The notes under the pieces were generated by a model, which was not told where the DNA came from, searched no databases, and saw only the letters and a program-made list of their open reading frames with translations. From contig NZ_JBHUGH010000035.1 in NCBI RefSeq assembly GCF_042681825.1, forward strand, positions 1 through 49,765: a stretch of DNA of 49,765 nt. The letters are read 5' to 3'. Below, piece by piece: positions 8,286 through 17,375 of the stretch. The DNA is from Halodurantibacterium flavum. GTDB lineage: Bacteria; Pseudomonadota; Alphaproteobacteria; Rhodobacterales; Rhodobacteraceae. Made by a program: the position numbers and the translations under genes. Each line of letters opens with the position of its first letter. Position 1 is the stretch's first letter.

Positions 8286-9260
8286 ATGTACAAGAGGTTT
8301 GGAGCCCGCCTTGCGGGCGCTGCCGTGGCGTTTTGCCTCGCAGCTGGCGCTGCCGTCGCTCAGGTGGAGTCGATCACGACTCCGCCAACGGGATCGGTGT
8401 GGAACACCATGGCGTCGGTCATCGCCGCCGAGGCACGAAAGGCCGAGGGTGGCCGCCTTGTGGTTCAGCCCTATGCCGGAAACGCCCAGATGATGCAGGC
8501 CGTCAACAACGGGCTTGGCGAGTATTCGCTGAACGACATCAATGACGTGATCACCGCTGTATCGGGCACGGGCGAGTATTCGGCGCCGCTGCCGAACCTG
8601 CGCGTGGTGGCGAAGATCAACCCCTTCGCGGTCGGGCTGTTCGTCCGTGCCAATTCGGGAATGATTCGGGTGTCCGACCTCAAGGGCAAGCGCGTTCCCT
8701 CGGGCTGGGAGGCCTTTCCGCTCAACCGTCCGCTCGTCAGCGCGCTGCTGGAGGCCGACGGAATCGGCTACGATGAAGTGATCGGGGTGCCGATGCCGGA
8801 GCTCATCCGCGGCGCCGATGCATTGGTGTCGGGTCAAACCGATGCGGCCTTCTTCGCCGTGGGAGGCCCGAAGGTGGCCGAGGTCCATGCCTCGGTGGGC
8901 GGGATCCGATTCCTCGAAGTCGCCTCGGACGCGGAGGCGCTCGAAGCCGTGCGAAAGCACCGCCCTGCCTATTATTTCTCGGAAGTGGCACCGTCGCCGG
9001 TGCGTGCGGGCATCGAAAAACCGATCATGATGCTGACATGGGACAATGTCCTTGTGGCCGGTGTCCATGTGACTGATGAGCAGGTCAAGGCGTTGCTTGC
9101 GGCGATTTTCGACAACCGCGTGGCGATCGCAGCCGCCTATCCTCCTCTCGGAGCGATGAATATCGAGACTGCCTTCGTCGATTACCCAGGCGTCGAATAT
9201 CATCCGGGTGCGGTTGCCTTCTTTGCGGAACGCGGCATCGCCAAGATGCCTTCCAACTGA
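8286..9260 (+). CDS. TAXI-family TRAP transporter solute-binding protein
   Basis: The start at ATG 8286 is chosen because GGGAGG (8274-8279) lies six bases upstream; the ATG at 8280 is too close to it. The 324-residue product opens with an export signal (basic MYKRFGAR, hydrophobic stretch, AVAQ cleavage region). The mature part matches TAXI-type receptors, with GSVWNTM near the ligand pocket and a QPYAGNAQMMQAVNNG segment. It captures a substrate, probably a carboxylate, in the periplasm and delivers it to the fused permease encoded next. Imported compound is probably the growth substrate of this island. Confidence 0.87.
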   Translation: MYKRFGARLAGAAVAFCLAAGAAVAQVESITTPPTGSVWNTMASVIAAEARKAEGGRLVVQPYAGNAQMMQAVNNGLGEYSLNDINDVITAVSGTGEYSAPLPNLRVVAKINPFAVGLFVRANSGMIRVSDLKGKRVPSGWEAFPLNRPLVSALLEADGIGYDEVIGVPMPELIRGADALVSGQTDAAFFAVGGPKVAEVHASVGGIRFLEVASDAEALEAVRKHRPAYYFSEVAPSPVRAGIEKPIMMLTWDNVLVAGVHVTDEQVKALLAAIFDNRVAIAAAYPPLGAMNIETAFVDYPGVEYHPGAVAFFAERGIAKMPSN

Positions 9261-9338
9261 CACGTTTGTGATGAGGCGGTTGGACCCTTGCAAGGCAAGG
9301 TATCCAGCCGCGGCAACTTACCTTCAAGGGGATAAAGC

Positions 9339-11318
9339 TTGACACAGGAGATCACAGCTCCGTCGGCGGCGGTCCGCCATATCGTCCTCCAGGTGCTGGC
9401 TGTCTCGCTCTCGCTTCTGGCGGTGGCCGTCGGGCTCGATCTTCACACCCGTCTCGGACTGAATATTTATACCGAGCAGGTGCTTGCTGCCGCTCTCGGG
9501 ATCAGCCTCGGCCTCGTGTTCCTCATCGAGAGGCGCGGCGGCGACGGGACAGAGAAGAAGATTCAGGGCAAGGCCTTTGACTGGGTGCTTGCCGGCCTGG
9601 GCCTGAGCCTCTCCCTCTTCGTTTCCTTCCGCTATCCCGACATCATCGCCCGCATGATGTCTGTTCCCGGCGACATCGTGGCGATAGCCGCCATCCTGTT
9701 TCTGCTGGTGCTCGAGGGTCTGCGTCGGGCCGTGGGCTGGACCCTGGCGCTCCTTGTGCTGGCCATTACCGGCTATGGGCTGATCGGTCATCTGGTGTCT
9801 GGCGCCCTGCAGACCCGCCAGGTGGCCCCTGAACGGCTTCTGGCCTATGTGGCGTTCGATGCCAATGGCATGCTCGGGCTCACGCTCAATGTGGCGGTGA
9901 CGGTCGTGGTGGCCTTCGTGCTGTTCGGACAGCTTCTCATGCGGGCGGGCGGCGGTGATTTCTTCAACGACATATCGCTGGCCGCGATGGGCCGCCGCCG
10001 CGGCGGCGCGGCCAAGATCTCGATCCTCGCCTCGGCGCTGTTCGGGACAATCTCCGGGGTCGTCGTTTCCAACATCGTGGCAACGGGCGTCGTCACCATC
10101 AGGCTGATGACCCGCTCGGGGTACCGCCCCAAAGTGGCCGCGGCCATCGAGGCCGTAGCCTCGACCGGCGGACAGATCGCGCCGCCGGTCATGGGCGCCG
10201 TCGCCTTCCTGATGGCTGATTTCCTCGGCGTTACCTATGCAGAGATCGCGATCGCGGCGATCATCCCGGCCGCTCTCTACTATCTGGCGCTCTATTTCCA
10301 GGTCGATCTCGAGGCAGCCAGGACGGGGATTGCGCCCATCGCCGAGAAAGACCTGCCCTCGGCGCGCAAGACGCTTCGCCGCGGCGGAATATTCATCCTG
10401 CCCTTTGCGGTCATGTTGGGCGCGCTGTTCTGGCTGGGCCAGCGGCCCGAGACCGCCGCGCTCTGGGCGGCCGCTGCGGCACTGATCTGCGGCACAGTCT
10501 TCGGCTACGGCGGCCAGCGCATCAAGCCGCGCACGATCTGGCATGCGCTGGTGGAAACGGGCTTCGCGATGACCGACATCCTGATGATTTCGGCCGCTGC
10601 CGGCTTCATCATCGGGGTTCTGAACGTCACTGGCCTGGGCTTTGCCGGCACCTTCGCTCTGGCCGAGATCGGTCAGAACAACCTTATGTCGCTTCTGATC
10701 CTTACCGCACTCGCCAGCCTTGTGTTGGGCATGGGCATGCCGACGGTCGCGGTCTACCTGCTACTAGCGATTCTTCTCGCCCCGCCGCTGGTCGAGGCCG
10801 GGGTTTCGCCGATCGCCGCGCATTTCTTCATCTTCTATCTCGGCATGATGTCGATGGTCACTCCCCCCGTTGGCATTGGTGCTTTCTTCGCCGCCGCGCT
10901 GGCCAAGGCGCCACCGATGCAGACCGCATTTGTCGCCATGCGCCTGGGCTGGACAGCCTACATCGTGCCCTTCCTCTTCGTCGTCTCGCCGCCGCTGCTG
11001 ATGCAGGGAAGCGCGGCGGAAATTGCGCTAGCCGTCGCGGCTGCCGTGCTTGGGGTCTATGCGGTATCCGCCAGCCTCGCCGGCTGGTTCAACGGCGGAA
11101 TCGAAGGCATTCAGCGCGCAATCTTGGGCATGGCCGGACTGTCTCTTCTGCTGCCTGAGACGTTGGGCGGAACCTCTACGCTCATCGTCCACGGTCTCGG
11201 TCTCGGGATCATGGTGGTGCTCTGGCTCCTGCGCCGGGCGCGGGCAGTGCCTGCCAAGACATCTTCCAAGCCGAATCCCGAGCATCACATCATCACGAAA
11301 GGACAAGAGCACCGATGA
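9339..11318 (+). CDS. TRAP transporter fused permease (DctQM type)
   Basis: This 659-residue integral membrane protein begins at TTG 9339, with AAGGGG seven bases upstream. It contains many hydrophobic segments: an N-terminal DctQ-like part and a DctM part with typical SGQIAPP-like (TGGQIAPPVMGAVAF) and GMGMPTVAVY loops. Fused DctQM proteins pair with TAXI receptors and import substrate with a sodium gradient. The stop overlaps the next gene by four bases, so importer and catabolic enzymes are translationally coupled. Confidence 0.92.
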   Translation: MTQEITAPSAAVRHIVLQVLAVSLSLLAVAVGLDLHTRLGLNIYTEQVLAAALGISLGLVFLIERRGGDGTEKKIQGKAFDWVLAGLGLSLSLFVSFRYPDIIARMMSVPGDIVAIAAILFLLVLEGLRRAVGWTLALLVLAITGYGLIGHLVSGALQTRQVAPERLLAYVAFDANGMLGLTLNVAVTVVVAFVLFGQLLMRAGGGDFFNDISLAAMGRRRGGAAKISILASALFGTISGVVVSNIVATGVVTIRLMTRSGYRPKVAAAIEAVASTGGQIAPPVMGAVAFLMADFLGVTYAEIAIAAIIPAALYYLALYFQVDLEAARTGIAPIAEKDLPSARKTLRRGGIFILPFAVMLGALFWLGQRPETAALWAAAAALICGTVFGYGGQRIKPRTIWHALVETGFAMTDILMISAAAGFIIGVLNVTGLGFAGTFALAEIGQNNLMSLLILTALASLVLGMGMPTVAVYLLLAILLAPPLVEAGVSPIAAHFFIFYLGMMSMVTPPVGIGAFFAAALAKAPPMQTAFVAMRLGWTAYIVPFLFVVSPPLLMQGSAAEIALAVAAAVLGVYAVSASLAGWFNGGIEGIQRAILGMAGLSLLLPETLGGTSTLIVHGLGLGIMVVLWLLRRARAVPAKTSSKPNPEHHIITKGQEHR

Positions 11319-12010
11319 CCTACTGTTTCCCGCCGCCGCCCGTCGTCAGCCTGCCCGTCATCGGCCGTGACCAGCGGTTCCCGGTGCGCCGCATCTATTG
11401 CGTCGGTCGCAATTATGCGGAACATGCGCGCGAGATGGGCAAGGATCCCGATCGCGATCCCCCTTTCTTCTTCACCAAGCCAGCCGATGCCGTCGTCGAG
11501 GACGGGCAAACCGTTCCCTATCCGCCCGAAACGCAGAACTTCCACTACGAGGCCGAACTGGTCTTCGCCATCGGCAAGGCCGGCGCCAACATCTCCGAGG
11601 AGCGGGCGCACGATCACATCTTCGGCTATGCCATCGGCAACGACCTCACGCGGCGAGACCTCCAGCTTGCCGCGCGCGAGGCGGGCCGTCCCTGGGACTG
11701 GGGCAAGGCCTTCGACCGTTCGGCGGTGATCGGGCCCATCCATCCGGTCGAATCCGTCGGACACCCCGAAAGCGGCGCGATCCGGCTGACGCTCAACGGC
11801 ACCCTGCGTCAAAGCGCCAATCTGGCGGACCTCATCTGGTCGGTGCCCGAGATCGTCTCGATCCTGTCGCGGTCCATGGAACTGCGCCCCGGGGATCTGG
11901 TGATGACCGGCACACCGGCGGGCGTTGGCGCGATGCAGGTGGGCGATATCTGCGTGGTCTCGATCGAGGGGCTGGGCGAGATCCGCACTCCCATCGGTCC
12001 GCGGGCGTAA
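11315..12010 (+). CDS. Fumarylpyruvate hydrolase-like FAH-family protein
   Basis: This 231-residue short FAH protein has metal ligands E79 and E81 (HYEAEL) and D110 in GYAIGNDLTRRDLQ, and the closing motif PGDLVMTGTPAGVG. The GNDLTRRD segment and short length are those of NagK-type fumarylpyruvate hydrolases of the gentisate pathway, which split fumarylpyruvate to fumarate and pyruvate. It overlaps the permease gene by four bases (ATGA) and precedes a maleylpyruvate-isomerase-like gene. That pairing is the main support for a gentisate-type lower pathway. Confidence 0.83.
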   Translation: MTYCFPPPPVVSLPVIGRDQRFPVRRIYCVGRNYAEHAREMGKDPDRDPPFFFTKPADAVVEDGQTVPYPPETQNFHYEAELVFAIGKAGANISEERAHDHIFGYAIGNDLTRRDLQLAAREAGRPWDWGKAFDRSAVIGPIHPVESVGHPESGAIRLTLNGTLRQSANLADLIWSVPEIVSILSRSMELRPGDLVMTGTPAGVGAMQVGDICVVSIEGLGEIRTPIGPRA

Positions 12011-12022
12011 GGGATGCGTTCG

Positions 12023-12670
12023 ATGACCTTTCGTCTGCACAACTTCTTTCGTTCCTCGACCTCGACGCGCCTGCGCGCGGCGCTGAACCTCAAGGGCATC
12101 GAATACGACTATGTCGCCTATGCCCTGCGCAAGGGCGAGACGCGCACCGCCGGTTTCCTCTCCATGAACCCGGCTGGTCTCGTTCCGGTGCTCGAACGCG
12201 AGGACGGCTCCGCGCTCGTGCAATCGCTGGCGATCATCGAATGGCTTGACGAAACCCAGCCCGGGCCGCGCCTTCTGCCCGAGGATCCCGACGGTCGCGC
12301 AAGGGTGCGGGCGCTTGCCTACATGATCGCCTGCGAGATTCACCCCCTCAACAATCTGCGCGTGCTGAACCGGCTTGCCGATCAGTTCGGCGCCGACGAG
12401 GCGGCGCAGAAGGCCTGGTTCCATCACTGGGTGGAAACCACCTTCGAGGCGCTCGAAGTCATGCTTGCGCAGGACAGCCGCACGGGACGCTTCTGCCACG
12501 GCGACACGCCGGGCCTTGCCGATTGCTGCCTCTACGCGCAGGTCTGGAACAACCGCCGCTTCGACATCAATACCGGCCGCTGGCCGACGATCGCGCGGAT
12601 CTTCGATGCGCTCGATGCGCTTCCCGCCTTCCGCGACGCGGCACCACCCAACCAACCCGACGGAGCCTAA
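12023..12670 (+). CDS. maiA: Maleylpyruvate/maleylacetoacetate isomerase (zeta-class GST)
   Basis: The product is 215 residues from ATG 12023, which has AAGGG nine bases upstream; ATG 12014 is an alternative three codons longer. The N-terminal thioredoxin-like half has FFRSSTSTRLRAALNLKGI, the zeta-class active-site signature, and NPAGLVPVLE with the cis-proline. The helical half has HPLNNLRVLNRL. The enzyme isomerises a cis ring-fission product to the trans form with glutathione. Directly after a NagK-like hydrolase, maleylpyruvate is the likeliest substrate. No gentisate dioxygenase gene is present in the window. Confidence 0.85.
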   Translation: MTFRLHNFFRSSTSTRLRAALNLKGIEYDYVAYALRKGETRTAGFLSMNPAGLVPVLEREDGSALVQSLAIIEWLDETQPGPRLLPEDPDGRARVRALAYMIACEIHPLNNLRVLNRLADQFGADEAAQKAWFHHWVETTFEALEVMLAQDSRTGRFCHGDTPGLADCCLYAQVWNNRRFDINTGRWPTIARIFDALDALPAFRDAAPPNQPDGA

Positions 12671-12674
12671 GCTG

Positions 12675-15089
12675 ATGACGACGACGGCCCCCGCACTTTC
12701 GCCCGCCGCCGGCGGCAATCTGCCGCTTCGCCCGGCGGATCTTGCGCATCTTGATACCCTGCACCGGCGGCTTCTGTGGCTGTCCTGCTGGACGATTCAC
12801 CACGCAAACCATCTGCGCAACAAGGGCGAAGGCGAGGTGAAGGTGGGTGGGCATCAGGCCTCTTCGGCCTCGATGGCCGCGATCCTTGCGGCGCTCTATT
12901 TCCACGTGCTTCGCCCCGAGGATCGGGTGTCGGTCAAGCCTCATGCCGGACCAGTGTTTCACGCGATCCAATATATGATGGGCGCCCAGACCCGGGACCG
13001 GCTGATGGCCTTTCGCGGTTACGGCGGCGTGCAGAGTTATCCGTCACGCACCAAGGACGTAGACGATGTGGATTTCTCGACCGGCTCGGTCGGTCTGGGT
13101 GCCTCGATAACGATCTTTGCCAGTCTCGTGCAGGATTATCTGCAATGCCACGGCCGGAAGGCACCTCTTGGCCGAATGGTGGCGCTGATCGGCGATGCCG
13201 AGCTTGACGAGGGAAACATCTACGAGGCGTTGCAGGAAGGCTGGAAACACGATCTGCGCAACGTCTGGTGGGTGATCGACTATAACCGTCAGAGCCTTGA
13301 CGGCGTGGTGCGCGAGGGGCTTTTCGGGCAGATCGAGGCAAGTTTCGCCACCTTCGGATGGCGGGTGGTGCGGTTGAAATACGGCGCGCTGCAGCGGGCC
13401 GCCTTTGCCGAACCGGGCGGCGAAAAGCTGCGGGACTGGATCGACGCCTGTCCGAATGCGCTTTATTCCGCGCTGACGTTCCAGGGCGGGGCAGCGTGGC
13501 GCAAGCGCTTGCTGGACGATCTCGGCGATCAGGAGCCGGTATCGGCCCTGATCGGGCGGCGCAGCGATACCGAGCTCGCCGCAATGATGGAGAACCTCGG
13601 CGGCCATTGCCTGGCCAGCCTATGCGAAGCCTTTGATGCCGCGACCGGACCCCAGCCCACCGTGTTCCTCGCCTATACGATCAAGGGATGGGGCACGCCG
13701 CTTGCCGGGCACAAGGACAATCACGCCGGACTGATGACACCTGCGCAGTTCGCCCAGTTCCAGCAGGCGATGGCCGTGCCGGTAGGCGCCGAATGGGAAC
13801 CCTTCGCCGGCGTTCCGGACGAAGCGGGCCTGCGCGAATTCCTGTCGCGCGTTCCCTTCTTCGCGAAGGGTCAACGCCGCTTCACGGCGCCGGCCCTGCC
13901 GGTTCCGCCGCTGGTCTCCATAGCCGATCCGGTGATCTCGACGCAGGCGGGCTTCGGCAAAATCCTCGACGAGGTGGCACGGTCGGGCGGGCCGCTGGCC
14001 GACCGTGTGATCACCACATCGCCGGACGTGACGGTCTCCACCAACCTCGGTGGTTGGGTGAACCGGCGCGGACTCTTCGCGCGCACAGCCGAGGGAGACA
14101 CATTCAGGGACGAACGCATCCCTTCGGCGCAGAAATGGGCCTTCTCGCCCGAAGGCCAGCATATCGAACTCGGCATTGCCGAGATGAACCTGATGACCAT
14201 GCTTGGCGCGGCGGGTCTGTCGCAAGGTCTTTTCGGCGAAAGACTGATCCCGATCGGCACGCTCTATGACCCTTTCGTCGCCCGCGGCCTCGATGCGCTG
14301 ATCCACGCCTGCTATCAGGATGCGCGTTTCCTGCTGGTCGGCACGCCCTCCGGGGTGACACTCGCGCCCGAGGGCGGTGCGCATCAGTCGATCGGCACGC
14401 CGCTCATCGGCATGGCCCTGGATGGACTTGCCGCCTTCGAACCGGCTTTCGTCGATGAACTGTCGATCATCATGGACTGGTCCTTCCAGCATCTCCAGCG
14501 TCACGGCGGGCAGGATCCCGACCCGCGCACCTGGCTTGCCGATGCCGCCGGCGGCTCGGTCTATCTGCGGCTTTCGACCCGGCCGGTGGAACAACCCTTG
14601 CGCCGCCACGATCCGCAGTTTGCTCATGGTGTGATCGACGGCGCCTACTGGGTGCGCGAACCGGGCCCGAATGCCGAGGTCGTGATCGCCTATCAGGGCG
14701 CCGTCGCGCCCGAGGCCATCGCGGCGGCGGCGCAGGTCGCCCAGGGGCGGCGCGACGTGGGCGTCCTTGCCGTGACCTCTGCCGACCGGCTGCACGCCGG
14801 ATGGACGGCGGCACGGCGTGCGGCGGGCCGCGTGTCGCAGGCCGACCGCCTGCTCGGACGGCTGCCGCCGCACTGCCTGATCGTCACGGTAATCGATGGT
14901 CATTCCGCGACCCTGGCCTGGCTGGGCGCCGTCCAGGGGCACCGGACCGTGCCGCTGGGTGTCGAGCGTTTCGGCCAGACCGGCACCATCGCCGAGCTCT
15001 ACCGTCATTTCGGCATCGATACCGCCGCCATCGTCTCGGCCGTGAACCTGAACAGCCCCGGGCGACCACTCGCCGTCGTCCGGGGCTGA
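12675..15089 (+). CDS. AceE-like 2-oxoacid dehydrogenase E1 (homodimeric TPP enzyme)
   Basis: The ATG at 12675 gives 804 residues; a much longer in-frame extension only overlaps maiA. The N-terminal transketolase-like half has a TPP/Mg2+ motif GDAELDEGNIYEAL, and VFLAYTIKGWGTPLAGHKDN. The central half has the pyrimidine-binding part with HIELGIAEMNLMT and GVTLAPEGGAHQS. This is the architecture of AceE and the related MdeB (2-oxobutyrate dehydrogenase E1), somewhat shorter than AceE. It decarboxylates pyruvate or a short 2-oxo acid; no E2 or E3 gene lies nearby, so it would use housekeeping ones or act alone. Substrate is inferred. Confidence 0.85.
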   Translation: MTTTAPALSPAAGGNLPLRPADLAHLDTLHRRLLWLSCWTIHHANHLRNKGEGEVKVGGHQASSASMAAILAALYFHVLRPEDRVSVKPHAGPVFHAIQYMMGAQTRDRLMAFRGYGGVQSYPSRTKDVDDVDFSTGSVGLGASITIFASLVQDYLQCHGRKAPLGRMVALIGDAELDEGNIYEALQEGWKHDLRNVWWVIDYNRQSLDGVVREGLFGQIEASFATFGWRVVRLKYGALQRAAFAEPGGEKLRDWIDACPNALYSALTFQGGAAWRKRLLDDLGDQEPVSALIGRRSDTELAAMMENLGGHCLASLCEAFDAATGPQPTVFLAYTIKGWGTPLAGHKDNHAGLMTPAQFAQFQQAMAVPVGAEWEPFAGVPDEAGLREFLSRVPFFAKGQRRFTAPALPVPPLVSIADPVISTQAGFGKILDEVARSGGPLADRVITTSPDVTVSTNLGGWVNRRGLFARTAEGDTFRDERIPSAQKWAFSPEGQHIELGIAEMNLMTMLGAAGLSQGLFGERLIPIGTLYDPFVARGLDALIHACYQDARFLLVGTPSGVTLAPEGGAHQSIGTPLIGMALDGLAAFEPAFVDELSIIMDWSFQHLQRHGGQDPDPRTWLADAAGGSVYLRLSTRPVEQPLRRHDPQFAHGVIDGAYWVREPGPNAEVVIAYQGAVAPEAIAAAAQVAQGRRDVGVLAVTSADRLHAGWTAARRAAGRVSQADRLLGRLPPHCLIVTVIDGHSATLAWLGAVQGHRTVPLGVERFGQTGTIAELYRHFGIDTAAIVSAVNLNSPGRPLAVVRG

Positions 15090-15121
15090 ACGATGAACTG
15101 GAGCCGGCAGCAGTCCGGGCT

Positions 15122-15143
15122 TATATGAAGCATGCTTATATGA
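15122..15143 (+). promoter_or_regulatory. Candidate MarR operator site E before the CoA-transferase gene
   Basis: The palindrome AAGCATGCTT (15128-15137) is flanked on each side by the heptamer TATATGA (15122-15128 and 15137-15143). It lies in the 75-bp gap between the AceE-like gene and the CoA-transferase gene. The AT-rich flanks could serve as a -10; I cannot define a -35. Confidence 0.45.
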
Positions 15144-15185
15144 TTCCGGCCTCGCCCGAGGCGGATGAAACCGAAAGGACCGAAC

Positions 15186-16427
15186 GTGAGCGCCCGATCC
15201 GCCCCTCTGCCGCCGCTTGATGGCATCCGCATCGTCGAAATCGGCCATTTCATCGCCGCCCCCTTCGCCAGCCGAATTCTCGGGGATCTTGGCGCCGAGA
15301 TCATCAAGATCGAACCGCCGGGGGGCGACCCCGTCCGCAGCTGGGGTGCGCAGGCCAACGGCGCCTCGCTGTGGTGGAGCGTGCACGGCCGCAACAAGCG
15401 CTCGGTGGTGGTCGATCTCAAGCAGCCCGAAGGGATCGAGGCTGTCGGGCGGATCATCGCCAGGTCAGACGCGCTGATCGAGAATCTGCGCCCCGGCGGA
15501 CTGGCGCGCCTCGGCTTCGACCACGAGAGGCTGCAAGACCTGCGACCGGGTCTTATCGTGGCACATGTCTCGGGTTACGGTCAAACTGGTCCGACGCGCG
15601 ACCGTGCGGCCTTCGGCGTCATCGGTGAAGCGATCGGTGGATTGCGCTACCTGACCGACCACCCACCAGGCACCACGGACCTGCCACCTCCTCGCGTCGG
15701 CATCAGCATCGGCGATTCGATCGCCGGTCTCTATGCGGCAATCGGCGTTCTTGCCGGGCTCGTCCGTCGCAATCACCGAGCATTGCAAGGCACGCAGAAC
15801 GACGGCATCTGCACCGTCGATGTCGCGCTGACCGAGGCGGTGCTATCCCTGATGGAAGGGATCGTGACCGAATACGGCGCCCTGGGGCTCGTGCGCCAGC
15901 CAGTCGGGTCACGCATCGCCTCAGCCGCGCCGAGCAATGCCTATGCTTCCGCCGATGGCCGCAGGGTGATTATCGCGGCGAATTCCGATCTGCTCTATCA
16001 GCGTCTCATGAAGCTGATCGGGCGCGAGGATCTGGCGGCGCGGCCCGAGTTGCAAAACAACGCCGGCCGCCTTGATCACGCGGACGAGATCGACGCGGCC
16101 ATTTCCGCCTTTTCGTGTAGGTTCGACGCAAGGCAACTGGCCGCGATTCTTGTCGAGGCCGACATTCCCTCGACCCTCATCTACACCGCCGCCGACATCG
16201 CCGACGATCCGCAGTTTCGAGACCGCGGCATGGTGCGCGAGGTCAGCGATCCGCGCCACGGCACTCTGCTCCATCCCGGAATCGTGCCGCATTTTCCCGA
16301 GTGCCCCGGCGCGATCCGAAATACCGGCCCGGAAGCCGGGCAGGATACCGATGCGGTTCTCTCCGGGATCGCCGGCTATTCGATGGATGAGATCGACCAA
16401 TTGCGGAAACAGGGAGTGATTGCATGA
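15186..16427 (+). CDS. Class III CoA-transferase (CaiB/BaiF family)
   Basis: I prefer GTG 15186 (413 residues) because AAAGGAC lies five bases upstream; ATG 15165 would add seven residues. The N-terminus GIRIVEIGHFIAAPFASRIL and KRSVVVDLKQPEG are family signatures, and the region PRVGISIGDSIAGLYAA holds the probable catalytic aspartate. These enzymes move CoA between two carboxylic acids through an aspartyl-CoA intermediate. It overlaps the lyase gene by four bases, so its product is probably the lyase substrate, such as a 3-hydroxy-3-methyl dicarboxylate. Confidence 0.88.
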   Translation: MSARSAPLPPLDGIRIVEIGHFIAAPFASRILGDLGAEIIKIEPPGGDPVRSWGAQANGASLWWSVHGRNKRSVVVDLKQPEGIEAVGRIIARSDALIENLRPGGLARLGFDHERLQDLRPGLIVAHVSGYGQTGPTRDRAAFGVIGEAIGGLRYLTDHPPGTTDLPPPRVGISIGDSIAGLYAAIGVLAGLVRRNHRALQGTQNDGICTVDVALTEAVLSLMEGIVTEYGALGLVRQPVGSRIASAAPSNAYASADGRRVIIAANSDLLYQRLMKLIGREDLAARPELQNNAGRLDHADEIDAAISAFSCRFDARQLAAILVEADIPSTLIYTAADIADDPQFRDRGMVREVSDPRHGTLLHPGIVPHFPECPGAIRNTGPEAGQDTDAVLSGIAGYSMDEIDQLRKQGVIA

Positions 16428-17329
16428 CTTCTGTCCAGATCGTCGAAGTCGGGCCGCGCGACGGGTTCCAGAACATCGGCCCCTTCATCCCGACCGAGAC
16501 CAAGATCGCCATGATCCGCGATCTTACTGCGGCCGGATTGCGCCGGATGGAGGTTACCTCCTTCGTTAGCCCGCGCGCCATTCCACAGCTTGCCGATGCG
16601 GCCGAGGTTCTGGCCGATGTCCTTGCGCAGGGTGCCACCATGCCGCAGGTTCTCGTGCCCAATGCCCGCTATGGGCAGAAGGCAATCGACGCCGGGGCGC
16701 GGTTCCTGTCCTATGCCATATCGGTTTCCGAAAGCCACAGCCGGTCCAATGTGCGCGCCACGCCGCACGAGGCTCTGGCCGATTACGCCCGGCTCGTCGC
16801 CGAGGCGCCTGCCGGGGTGCGGATGCGGATCAATCTCGCCACCGCCTTCCACTGTCCCTATGAGGGCATGACCCAACCCGCCGCGGTCCTCACGCTTCTG
16901 GGCCGAAGCTTGGAGATCTGCCCCGACGCCGAGGTTTGCCTTTGCGACACCACAGGGCGCGGCACGCCTGCGCAGGTAGCGGCGCTATTCGAGGCGGCGA
17001 TGACGGCCTATCCGGAGGTCTCGGCTTGGGCGATGCATGCACACGACACTTATGGCCATGGCACAGCAAATGTGCGCGCGGCCTACGACCGCGGCGTGCG
17101 CATCTTCGATTCAGCGATCGGCGGGCTTGGCGGCTGTCCCTATGCCCCAGGTGCCAGCGGCAATGTCGCAACCGAGGACGTTGTGCGTTTGTTCGGTGAT
17201 TGCGGCGTCGAGACCGGCGTGGACCTTGCGGCCCTGATGCCGCTTGCGACCGCGGCCTCCTCCCTGCCGGGCGTGAAATGGAGCTGCAGCACGGTCGCCG
17301 CAGAGGCGGGCGCCGCTCGCTTGGTCTAA
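16424..17329 (+). CDS. Hydroxymethylglutaryl-CoA lyase family enzyme
   Basis: This 301-residue TIM-barrel protein has EVGPRDGFQN near the N-terminus (substrate and metal-binding D) and the signature GLGGCPYAPGASGN with the catalytic loop cysteine, preceded by HAHDTYGHG metal-binding histidines. HMG-CoA lyases give acetyl-CoA and acetoacetate; related family members split other 3-hydroxy-3-methylacyl-CoAs such as citramalyl-CoA. The coupled CoA-transferase argues for a free acid entering here. Which acid is unknown. Last gene of the rightward catabolic cluster. Confidence 0.88.
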   Translation: MTSVQIVEVGPRDGFQNIGPFIPTETKIAMIRDLTAAGLRRMEVTSFVSPRAIPQLADAAEVLADVLAQGATMPQVLVPNARYGQKAIDAGARFLSYAISVSESHSRSNVRATPHEALADYARLVAEAPAGVRMRINLATAFHCPYEGMTQPAAVLTLLGRSLEICPDAEVCLCDTTGRGTPAQVAALFEAAMTAYPEVSAWAMHAHDTYGHGTANVRAAYDRGVRIFDSAIGGLGGCPYAPGASGNVATEDVVRLFGDCGVETGVDLAALMPLATAASSLPGVKWSCSTVAAEAGAARLV

Positions 17330-17375
17330 GGGGCTCTATTGAAAGCGTGGATGCATTAAAACCTGAGAGCGGCGG

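Noticed and set aside
12375..12674. 100-codon upstream extension of the AceE-like gene
   Set aside because: It overlaps maiA out of frame, is Arg/Ser/Pro-rich like a shadow frame, and the ATG at 12675 fits the family start.
13620..15386. Long minus-strand open frame opposite the AceE-like gene
   Set aside because: It is antisense to a clear TPP enzyme, with composition typical of shadow frames in GC-rich DNA.
1165..17041. Extra GCATGC hexamers in coding DNA as further operators
   Set aside because: They do not match the extended AWGCATGCTK motif and lie inside genes away from promoters.
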